A stretch of DNA of 10,224 nucleotides. Origin: JAVKSL01 sp039583695 (GTDB lineage: Bacteria > Actinomycetota > Acidimicrobiia > Acidimicrobiales > JAJPHD01). The position numbers and the translations under genes were made by a program. The notes beneath the pieces are model-generated. The model was not told the DNA's origin. It did no database searches and worked only from the letters and a program-made list of their open reading frames with translations. This document shows positions 1-5,238 of this stretch, piece by piece (position 1 is the stretch's first letter; the number at the start of each line of letters is the position of its first letter). The stretch is from the NCBI GenBank assembly GCA_039583695.1, contig JAVKSL010000089.1, positions 1-10,224 on the forward strand. The letters run 5' to 3'.

Positions 1-57
1 GGGCTGGGGCGGGTGGGGCTGGGGCGGGTGGGGCTGGGGCGGGTGGGGCCGGGGCGG
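1..57. repeat. 15-bp tandem repeat in the infB linker
   Basis: The plus-strand unit gggctggggcgggtg occurs three times in exact copies (1-45), followed by a degenerate fourth copy. It may continue beyond the left edge. On the coding (minus) strand it gives a five-residue Pro/Ala unit in the IF-2 linker. The unit length is a multiple of three, so copy-number change would keep the frame. Confidence 0.9.
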
Positions 58-367
58 GGGCGGGCGAAACCACGGCGGTGGCCTTGGGGGCACTTGGGCT
101 GGTGACCAGGCGGGAGTCCATGCGACGGCCCGACGGCGCGCCTGGGTCCCCTCCCCATGGCGAGGTGGCAACAGCACCCGAGGCCTGGGCGGGACGGCCA
201 AGACCCATCCGCGCCGCATTGCGGCGCGCCCGGTCAGCCTGGGGACCCTCAATGCTCGAGGAGTGACTCTTCACGCCGATCCCCAGCGACAGGCAGAGGT
301 CCAACGCCTCCTTGTTGCTCACGCCGAGCTCTTTTGCCAGCTCGTACACACGGATATTCCTAGCCAA
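1..367 (-). CDS. infB: Translation initiation factor IF-2, N-terminal part (runs off the left edge)
   Basis: This is the 5' part of IF-2, the GTPase that places initiator tRNA on the 30S subunit. About 122 residues are visible. After the start the protein reads ARNIRVYELAKELGVSNKEA, the classic IF2_N helical domain, roughly residues 2-50. A basic linker rich in R, G and A follows, then a Pro/Ala repeat from about residue 97 to the edge. The GTPase domains lie outside the window. The start is TTG at 367-365. It directly abuts the ylxR stop TAG (370-368), which is in the same frame, so the reading frame cannot extend further upstream. A possible Shine-Dalgarno AGAGGA lies at 383-378, with a 10-nt spacer. 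Actinobacterial IF-2 proteins usually have long, variable Pro/Ala-rich N-terminal linkers, so this tail fits the family. Identity is secure from the N-terminal motif and its place after rimP-nusA-ylxR. Confidence 0.93.
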   Translation of the reverse strand, partial: MARNIRVYELAKELGVSNKEALDLCLSLGIGVKSHSSSIEGPQADRARRNAARMGLGRPAQASGAVATSPWGGDPGAPSGRRMDSRLVTSPSAPKATAVVSPAPAPAPPAPAPPAPAPPAPA

Positions 368-649
368 CTAGTTTGAGTCCTCTCGGATTGTGCTTGGATT
401 GCTGCCAGCCAGGCTCGCCCGCAGGCGACCGATGGCTGGACCCTCCACGGTCCCCCGAAGTGATCGGGAGAACGCATTCTTGCGCTCGGCAAGGTCAATG
501 CAGGATGGGGAGCCCGCACACAGCCACGCTCCCCTTCCTGGCAGGTCGCGACCGACCTCCAGTAGATCTACCTGCCGCCGAACGATCCTTACCAGCTCGG
601 TGGTCGGCGCGACCCTTCGACAGCCTATACAGCTTCGTTGCGGAACTAT
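368..649 (-). CDS. ylxR: YlxR-family (DUF448) RNA-binding protein with an apparent ATA start
   Basis: This 93-residue reading frame fills the gap between nusA and infB. It has the YlxR hallmarks: RSCIGCRR (residues 5-12, with Cys7 and Cys10), PGRGAWLC (37-44), a further Cys50, and the basic segment AERKNAFSRSLR (54-65). YlxR proteins are small nucleic-acid-binding proteins nearly always encoded between nusA and infB, and have been linked to RNase P and to transcription control in some bacteria. Upstream the frame meets a TGA at 661-659. No ATG, GTG, TTG or CTG lies between that stop and the CxxC motif. The best candidate is ATA at 649-647, which overlaps the nusA TAG stop as ATAG, with GGTGAG (663-658) eight nt upstream. 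The TAG stop at 370-368 abuts the infB TTG. The family call is firm; the start is inferred. Confidence 0.88.
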   Translation of the reverse strand: MVPQRSCIGCRRVAPTTELVRIVRRQVDLLEVGRDLPGRGAWLCAGSPSCIDLAERKNAFSRSLRGTVEGPAIGRLRASLAGSNPSTIREDSN

Positions 650-1818
650 GCCGGACTCTCACCGTCGGCGGCTTCGCCCGGCGGCTCAGGTGACTCCTCC
701 GCCAGGGTCTCGGTCCCGAGTGACCACTCCTCCGCCGATACTGCCTCGCCACCCTCGGCGGGCTGCCACACCATCTCGCCAGATTCGTCCTGGACCCATT
801 CGCCCTCGGCCCAGTCCGTCTTGGCCAGCTCCTCCTCCTCGGCCAGCTGCGTCTCGCTCTTGATGTCGATCCGCCAGCCTGTGAGGCGCGCTGCCAGCCG
901 GGCGTTCTGGCCCTCCTTGCCAATCGCCAGCGAGAGCTGGAAGTCGTGAACTATCACCGTCGCCGTGCCGGTCTCGTCGTCGAGGCGAACCTCCTTGACC
1001 CTGGCCGGCTGCAACGCCCGCTGCACGAACTCGGCGGGATCGTCGGAGAAGGGCACGATGTCCACCTTCTCCCCGCGCAGCTCGTTGGTGACCATGCGCA
1101 CCCTGGCCCCCCGTGCGCCCACGCAGGCGCCCACCGGATCTACGTTTGAGTCGTTGGACCACACCGCGATCTTGGTGCGGTGCCCGGGCTCGCGCGCAGC
1201 AGCCTTGATCTCGACCACGCCGCTGCTGATCTCGGGGACCTCCAGCTCGAACAGGCGTTTGATCAGCCCCGGGTGAGTGCGGCTCACCACGATCTGAGGC
1301 CCCTTGGGAGTCCGACGGACCTCCACGATGTAAGCCTTCAGTCGGGCTCCGTGCTCATAGCGCTCGTAAGGCACCTGCTCGGCCTGCGGCAGCAGGGCCT
1401 CCACCTTGCCCAGGTCCAACAGCGTGTAGCGGTTGTCGCTCTGCTGAATTATGCCGGTGACGATGTCACCCTCGCGCCCCGCGTACTCCTCGTATTTGAG
1501 GTCCCGCTCAGCCTCGCGGATGCGTTGGAGGATCACCTGCTTGGCGGTCTGCGCCGCGATCCGGCCGAAGTCCTCGGGGGTGTCGTCCCACTCCCGCACC
1601 ACGTTGCCCTCAACGTCGAGCTCCTGGCCATAGACCTTGATCTCCCCAGAGTCGGGGTCGATGGTGACCACCGCCTCCTCCGCAGCCTTGGGAAGGCGCT
1701 TGTAGGCTGCCACCAGGGCGTTGGCCAGCGCGTCCAACAGGGTCTCGACCGAGAGGCCCTTGTCCTTGGCGATCTGGCCCAGCGCCTCGAGGAACTCGAA
1801 GTTCTTGTTGGTCATCAC
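646..1818 (-). CDS. nusA: Transcription termination/antitermination factor NusA
   Basis: NusA binds RNA polymerase and nascent RNA and modulates pausing, termination and antitermination. The 390 residues divide into the RNAP-binding N-terminal domain (about 1-112), an S1 domain (about 113-182), KH1 with VGACVGARGARV (219-230), and KH2 with LAIGKEGQNARLAARLTGW (297-315). A strongly acidic tail with several Trp residues follows (about 325-390). The AR1/AR2 repeats of E. coli NusA are absent, as is usual outside the proteobacteria. The start is GTG at 1818, overlapping the rimP TGA by 4 nt. The next codon is ATG (1815), also a possible start. GGGAG lies 9 nt upstream of the GTG, which favours the GTG. 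The gene sits in a rimP-nusA-ylxR-infB operon with overlapping ends. In E. coli NusA regulates its own operon, but this was not tested here. Confidence 0.97.
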   Translation of the reverse strand: MMTNKNFEFLEALGQIAKDKGLSVETLLDALANALVAAYKRLPKAAEEAVVTIDPDSGEIKVYGQELDVEGNVVREWDDTPEDFGRIAAQTAKQVILQRIREAERDLKYEEYAGREGDIVTGIIQQSDNRYTLLDLGKVEALLPQAEQVPYERYEHGARLKAYIVEVRRTPKGPQIVVSRTHPGLIKRLFELEVPEISSGVVEIKAAAREPGHRTKIAVWSNDSNVDPVGACVGARGARVRMVTNELRGEKVDIVPFSDDPAEFVQRALQPARVKEVRLDDETGTATVIVHDFQLSLAIGKEGQNARLAARLTGWRIDIKSETQLAEEEELAKTDWAEGEWVQDESGEMVWQPAEGGEAVSAEEWSLGTETLAEESPEPPGEAADGESPA

Positions 1819-2330
1819 TTTGCGTTGCTCCCACTTTCCTGCGTCGGACTACCCTGTGGCGAGCCCCACTCGAAGATGGTCCGCGCTTTGTCGATGTCGC
1901 CGTAGGCCAGCCGGCGGGATCCGTCCACGCCACAGGAAACCGTTATCCCCGTATCGTCGGCAGCGGTCAGCTCGCCGCTGATGCGTCGCTCTCCAGAGAC
2001 GCCCGGGCGGGTCTTCACACTGATCTTCACGCCAAGGTGGCGCACGAAGTGCTCGGGCGTGCGCAGGAGTCGCTCGAGCCCGGGACTGGACACCTCTAGG
2101 GTGTAGTGCCCGGGGATCGGGTCGTGGGCATCCAGGGCCGTCGAGACCATCCGGTTGGCCAGCGTCAGCACCTCGAGGTCCACTCCATCCGGGCGATCCA
2201 GGATCACCCGAACCAGGTTGGCCTTCACCTCCACGTCGACCACCTCGACGTCGGCCAACGGACCCTCACCGACCTCCGCAAGGGCGCGGCGGACCACGTC
2301 CTCGACGGTCGCGGTCGTGGGCACAAGCAC
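1815..2330 (-). CDS. rimP: Ribosome maturation factor RimP
   Basis: RimP assists late assembly of the 30S subunit. The 171-residue product has the N-terminal alpha/beta domain (about 1-85) and the signature YTLEVSSPGLERLL (76-89). The C-terminal SH3-like domain runs from about 95 to 155, with RRISGELTAADDTGITV at its core. A short polar tail ends the protein. It is slightly longer than the usual 150-160 residues. The start is GTG at 2330. A second GTG at 2324, two codons on, is as likely because AGAGG (2334-2330) would sit about 5 nt upstream of it. The stop TGA overlaps the nusA GTG. This is the first gene of the rimP-nusA-ylxR-infB unit, and it lies directly downstream of a strong terminator-like hairpin, which may matter for its control. 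Confidence 0.94.
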   Translation of the reverse strand: MLVPTTATVEDVVRRALAEVGEGPLADVEVVDVEVKANLVRVILDRPDGVDLEVLTLANRMVSTALDAHDPIPGHYTLEVSSPGLERLLRTPEHFVRHLGVKISVKTRPGVSGERRISGELTAADDTGITVSCGVDGSRRLAYGDIDKARTIFEWGSPQGSPTQESGSNAK

Positions 2331-2364
2331 CTCTTTCTTTCTGAGTCACTGGGCAAATCGGACA

Positions 2365-2400
2365 CGAAACAAACAAAAGCGTGGGCCACCGCCCACGCTT
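2365..2400 (-). terminator. Intrinsic terminator between ispG and rimP
   Basis: On the minus strand a perfect 10-bp stem, AAGCGTGGGC with GCCCACGCTT, encloses a GGTG loop (2400-2377). A T-rich run, TTGTTTGTTTCG, follows immediately (2376-2365). This is a textbook Rho-independent terminator for leftward transcription. The plus-strand reading has no downstream T-run, so it acts in one direction. It could simply end the ispG-containing transcript. The distance from its T-run to the rimP start is only about 35-40 nt, which leaves little room for a rimP promoter downstream. It may therefore lie in the rimP leader and act as an attenuator. Confidence 0.85.
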
Positions 2401-2428
2401 CACTGCGACTTCGGTTGGTAACGAACGG

Positions 2429-2465
2429 CTGCATAAGTATAGCGCCACTCGGAGCCAACCGAGTG
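2429..2465 (-). promoter_or_regulatory. Candidate promoter region for the rimP-nusA operon
   Basis: In the 167-nt gap between ispG and rimP (2331-2497) the minus strand contains TATACT (2441-2436), a good -10 match in otherwise GC-rich DNA. No convincing -35 lies 16-18 nt upstream. An alternative pairing is TTGGCT (2458-2453) with TATGCA (2435-2430) at a 17-nt spacing. A 7-bp inverted repeat, CACTCGG/CCGAGTG with a 6-nt loop (2446-2465), covers the expected -35 region. It could be an operator or a weak terminator for ispG. The assignment rests on hexamer similarity only. Confidence 0.4.
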
Positions 2466-2497
2466 TAAGTGGGCACGGGTGCTCGGCGACACCGGCT

Positions 2498-3745
2498 CTA
2501 TTCTTCTGCTTCGGAGCCCTCCTCGAGGCGCTTGCGGATGAGCTGGACCCTCTGGCCGGTGGCGTTGGGGTCAGCGCCCTGGGTGTCGAGGAGCGCCCGG
2601 CGATCAGCCTCGGCCTCGGCCGCGGCCCCGGCCTCGGCCGCGGCTATGCGCGCCTCGACCCCCTCGGCCACGATGCGCTCTGCCTCGTCCACCAGGGCCT
2701 CCAGCATCTGGTCCTCGGGGACGACCCGCACTATCTTGCCCTTGACGAACAGATGTCCCTTGTGCTTTCCAGCCGCGATCCCGAGATCGGCCTCCCTTGC
2801 CTCGCCCGGCCCGTTCACCACGCAGCCCATGACCGCCACCTGGATTGGCAGCTTGCGCTCCTCCAACACCTCTTGGACCCGAGCCGCCAGGCCGATCACG
2901 TCGATGTCGGCGCGCCCGCAGCTGGGACAGGCGATAAGGTCGAGGCCCTTGCGCTCCCGCAGGCCCATCGCCTCCAGCAGCTGGCGACCGGCCTTTGCCT
3001 CCTCGATCGGGTTGGCGGTGAGCGAGTAGCGGATCGTGTCGCCGATGCCTTCGGCGAGCAGGGTGGCGATGCCGGCCGTGGCCTTGATGAGCCCCGCCGG
3101 GGGCGGGCCCGCCTCGGTCACGCCCAGGTGCAGGGGGTGGTCGACCACCTCGGAGAGCTGGCGGTAAGCCTCGATCATGAGGGGGGGGTTGGACGCCTTC
3201 ACCGAGATCTTGACGTTGTCGAAATCGACCTCGCGAAAGTAGTCCAGCTCCACGAGAGCGGACTCGACCAGGGCTTCGGGGGTGGCACCGCCGTGGCGCT
3301 TGTAGATGTCGGGATGCAGGGAGCCCGCGTTCACCCCAATGCGAATGGGCACGCCGCGGTCGCGAGCCTCGGAGGCGACGAGGCGAATCTCGGCTGGCTT
3401 GCGCAGGTTGCCGGGGTTGAGACGCAGGCAGGAGACCCCGGCCTCGAGGGCGGCGAGGGCCATCTCCACGTGGAAGTGGATGTCGGCGACAATGGGGACC
3501 GGCGAGCGGGGCACGATCTGAGCCAGTCCCTCGGCGGCGGAGGCTTCGTTGCAGGTGCAGCGCACGATGTCGGCACCGGCTCCCGCCAAGGCGTAGATCT
3601 GGGCCAGCGTCCCCTCCACGTCGGCCGTCTTGGTGATGGTCATCGACTGGACGCTGATCGGGGCGCCGCCTCCCACGGGGACCTTGCCCACCATTATCTG
3701 GCGGGTGGGGTGGCGGGCCGCGGCCAGAGTGCTGCTGCGAGTCAC
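2498..3745 (-). CDS. ispG: 4-hydroxy-3-methylbut-2-enyl diphosphate synthase (IspG/GcpE)
   Basis: IspG reduces MEcPP to HMBPP, the penultimate step of the MEP isoprenoid pathway, using a [4Fe-4S] cluster. The 415-residue protein shows a TIM-barrel domain (about 15-255) with VGGGAPISVQSMT, VADIHF and LRLNPGN. The cluster-binding C-terminal domain has CPSCGR (273-278) and MGCVVNGPGEA (306-316). This gives three Cys ligands (273, 276, 308) and Glu315, with the expected spacing. Residues after about 365 form an Ala/Glu-rich tail of roughly 50 residues that is longer than usual. The start is GTG at 3745, which puts the family's typical TRQIMVG segment at residue 14. No strong ribosome site is visible. 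It lies 26 nt after the M50 protease gene and is probably the last gene of the upstream transcript, which ends at the hairpin at 2400-2365. Confidence 0.97.
   Translation of the reverse strand: MTRSSTLAAARHPTRQIMVGKVPVGGGAPISVQSMTITKTADVEGTLAQIYALAGAGADIVRCTCNEASAAEGLAQIVPRSPVPIVADIHFHVEMALAALEAGVSCLRLNPGNLRKPAEIRLVASEARDRGVPIRIGVNAGSLHPDIYKRHGGATPEALVESALVELDYFREVDFDNVKISVKASNPPLMIEAYRQLSEVVDHPLHLGVTEAGPPPAGLIKATAGIATLLAEGIGDTIRYSLTANPIEEAKAGRQLLEAMGLRERKGLDLIACPSCGRADIDVIGLAARVQEVLEERKLPIQVAVMGCVVNGPGEAREADLGIAAGKHKGHLFVKGKIVRVVPEDQMLEALVDEAERIVAEGVEARIAAAEAGAAAEAEADRRALLDTQGADPNATGQRVQLIRKRLEEGSEAEE
2611..2644. repeat. 18-bp direct repeat in the ispG 3' end
   Basis: The plus-strand 16-mer cggcctcggccgcggc occurs at 2611-2626 and again at 2629-2644, giving an 18-bp period of just under two copies. 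It encodes part of the Ala/Glu-rich C-terminal tail of IspG. The repeat is in frame. Confidence 0.8.
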
Positions 3746-3771
3746 GCCCGTGAGCTTAGTGGATGGGTGTA

Positions 3772-5238
3772 TCAGCCGAAGATGTTGGGGAGCGGGTGGG
3801 CGATGTCCAGGTAAAGGGCGCTCACGCCCACCACGATCAGGAATATGAACATGGCGTAGGTCGCCGGCAGCAGCTTGGCCGCATCCGCGTGATAGGGCCG
3901 GCCGCGCTGGGAGCGCAGCCGCTCGTAGATGGCGATCACGACGTGGCCGCCGTCCAGGGGGAGCAGGGGGAACATATTGACGATGCCGATGAAGATGTTG
4001 ATGTCGGCCAGCACGAGCAGCAGGTCACCAATCCCAGCGTGGGCGGCCTGGGTGGCAATGCGGGCGGCACCGACGATTGACACCAGGCGGCTGTTGCCGG
4101 CCGTCGAGGCCGCTGGGCCTTTCGCGGCCGAATGCGCCGCTGGCGGGCTCACCAGCTGGCCCACATAGCTGGAGATGCCGTGCGGGGAGAAGATCTGGCC
4201 GATCCCGACGATGCTGGCGCTGACTATATGACCGAGCTCGCGGCCCCCCTGTGCAACGGCGGTTATGGGATTGGACCTCACCAGAGGGGGGCCGAGCTGG
4301 GAGGAGAGCCCGATGCCAACCTCACCCTGGGAGCCGCTGGGAGCCGCGCTCGGCGGGGCACTCGATGAGGCGATCCTCGGGGAGGCGATCCTCGGTGCAC
4401 TCGATGAGGCAGAGGCACTCCTCGGGGCACTCGATGAGGCACCAGCAAGGCTCGAGGCCGGGACTGGCGTGAGGTGCAGGGTGACCTCGTGCCCGTTGCG
4501 GTCGACCACGACACTCAGGGTCCGGTTCGCTGAACGCTTGATCTCGGAGCTCAGCTGGTCGATGCTGGTGACCTTGTGGCCGTTCACCGAGACGATGACG
4601 TCGCCTGGCTCCAGTCCCGCCCGCTGGGCTGGGGTCTTCACGTGTGCTGCCTGGCTTAGCGAGACCACCGCCACCTGGTTGGTGGTGGGTGTTCCCACCA
4701 GGGCATACACAGACCATAAGAGCAGGAAGGCCAAGATGAAGTGCATCGTCGAGCCCGCCACCGCAACCGAGAAGCGCCTCCAGAACGGAGCCTGGCGGTA
4801 GGTCCGCGCCTCGTCTTCGGCTGGCACTGGCTCGAGGTTGGTCATACCGAGGATCTTCACGTAGCCACCGGCGGGGATGGCCTTGATCCCGTACTCGGTC
4901 TCCCCCCGGCGAACCGACCACAAGCGGGGGCCGAAGCCCAAGAAGTACTCGGTGACCTTCATCCCGCCCCACTTGGCTGTGGCGAAGTGACCCAGCTCGT
5001 GGAGCATGATCATCGCTACCAGTGCCAGGATCACGATGAGCAAGGCACCGTGCCCGGTCGTCACCGTCAGGGCAACGATCGCGGCCACCACCACGACGAG
5101 GCGCATCACGTTGCTTCGCTGGCTCGGAGCCGGGAGGGACGCTCCGGACGCTCCGGACGCTCCGGACGCTCCGGACGCTCCGGACGCTCCGGACGCGGTC
5201 GCCTCCGCTCCGACCGGAGACGCTCGGTCCTCCCTCAC
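3772..5238 (-). CDS. rseP: M50-family site-2 protease (RseP/Rip1-like) with PDZ domain
   Basis: This is a membrane zinc metalloprotease that cleaves transmembrane substrates such as anti-sigma factors. In the 488-residue product the zinc site HELGH is at 80-84 in the first hydrophobic region. The third ligand is in the LDGG motif (Asp429) following NMFPLLP. A single PDZ domain lies at about 185-260, with GLEPGDVIVSVNG. Hydrophobic segments lie near 46-80, 158-181, 404-424 and 451-475. The usual GPxxN near the second helix reads GSTMH (162-166). Two additions stand out: a Gly-Ala-Ser repeat before the first helix (15-34) and a Ser/Ala/Pro-rich insert (261-305) after PDZ. The start is GTG at 5238, overlapping the dxr TGA by 4 nt, with GGAG 9 nt upstream. 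An internal ATG at residue 45 would remove the repeat but lacks a good ribosome site. The location between dxr and ispG is the normal actinobacterial one. The substrate is unknown. Confidence 0.94.
   Translation of the reverse strand: MREDRASPVGAEATASGASGASGASGASGASGASLPAPSQRSNVMRLVVVVAAIVALTVTTGHGALLIVILALVAMIMLHELGHFATAKWGGMKVTEYFLGFGPRLWSVRRGETEYGIKAIPAGGYVKILGMTNLEPVPAEDEARTYRQAPFWRRFSVAVAGSTMHFILAFLLLWSVYALVGTPTTNQVAVVSLSQAAHVKTPAQRAGLEPGDVIVSVNGHKVTSIDQLSSEIKRSANRTLSVVVDRNGHEVTLHLTPVPASSLAGASSSAPRSASASSSAPRIASPRIASSSAPPSAAPSGSQGEVGIGLSSQLGPPLVRSNPITAVAQGGRELGHIVSASIVGIGQIFSPHGISSYVGQLVSPPAAHSAAKGPAASTAGNSRLVSIVGAARIATQAAHAGIGDLLLVLADINIFIGIVNMFPLLPLDGGHVVIAIYERLRSQRGRPYHADAAKLLPATYAMFIFLIVVGVSALYLDIAHPLPNIFG
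4358..4440. repeat. Short interspersed and tandem repeats in the rseP insert
   Basis: The plus-strand 14-mer gcactcgatgaggc appears at 4358-4371, 4397-4410 and 4427-4440. Between the first two copies there is a 15-bp tandem pair, gaggcgatcctcggg-like (4367-4396). On the coding strand these give ASSSAPR and IASPR units in the low-complexity insert after the PDZ domain. Confidence 0.8.
5137..5196. repeat. 9-bp tandem repeat near the rseP 5' end
   Basis: The plus-strand unit ggacgctcc is repeated six times exactly (5137-5190), followed by a partial unit of 6 nt. On the coding strand it gives a Gly-Ala-Ser tripeptide repeat at residues 15-34 of the M50 protease, upstream of its first membrane segment. 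The exact copies suggest recent expansion by slippage. Confidence 0.95.

Noticed and set aside
319..519. Minus-strand 66-codon frame between nusA and infB
   Set aside because: It is out of frame with the clear YlxR protein and crosses the infB start; it has no family motif.
646..663. Programmed -1 frameshift joining NusA to YlxR
   Set aside because: The frames would fit a -1 shift, but no slippery heptamer is visible before the nusA stop, and nusA and ylxR are normally separate proteins.
1180..1905. Plus-strand open frame of 241 codons opposite nusA
   Set aside because: It is a shadow of nusA; composition is His/Leu/Val-rich as expected from antisense of a GC-rich gene, with no family motif.
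2331..2497. tRNA or other structured RNA gene between ispG and rimP (as metY upstream of rimP in E. coli)
   Set aside because: No cloverleaf, anticodon arm or T-loop motif can be made from this stretch; only the hairpins described are seen.
2381..3814. Long plus-strand open frame of 477 codons opposite ispG
   Set aside because: It mirrors the ispG coding region in high-GC DNA, has no recognisable motif, and the opposite strand encodes a complete IspG with its cluster ligands.
5137..5196. Possible CRISPR-like array or mobile-element end at the 9-bp repeat
   Set aside because: Units are contiguous without spacers, in frame, and within a coding sequence; this is a simple tandem repeat.
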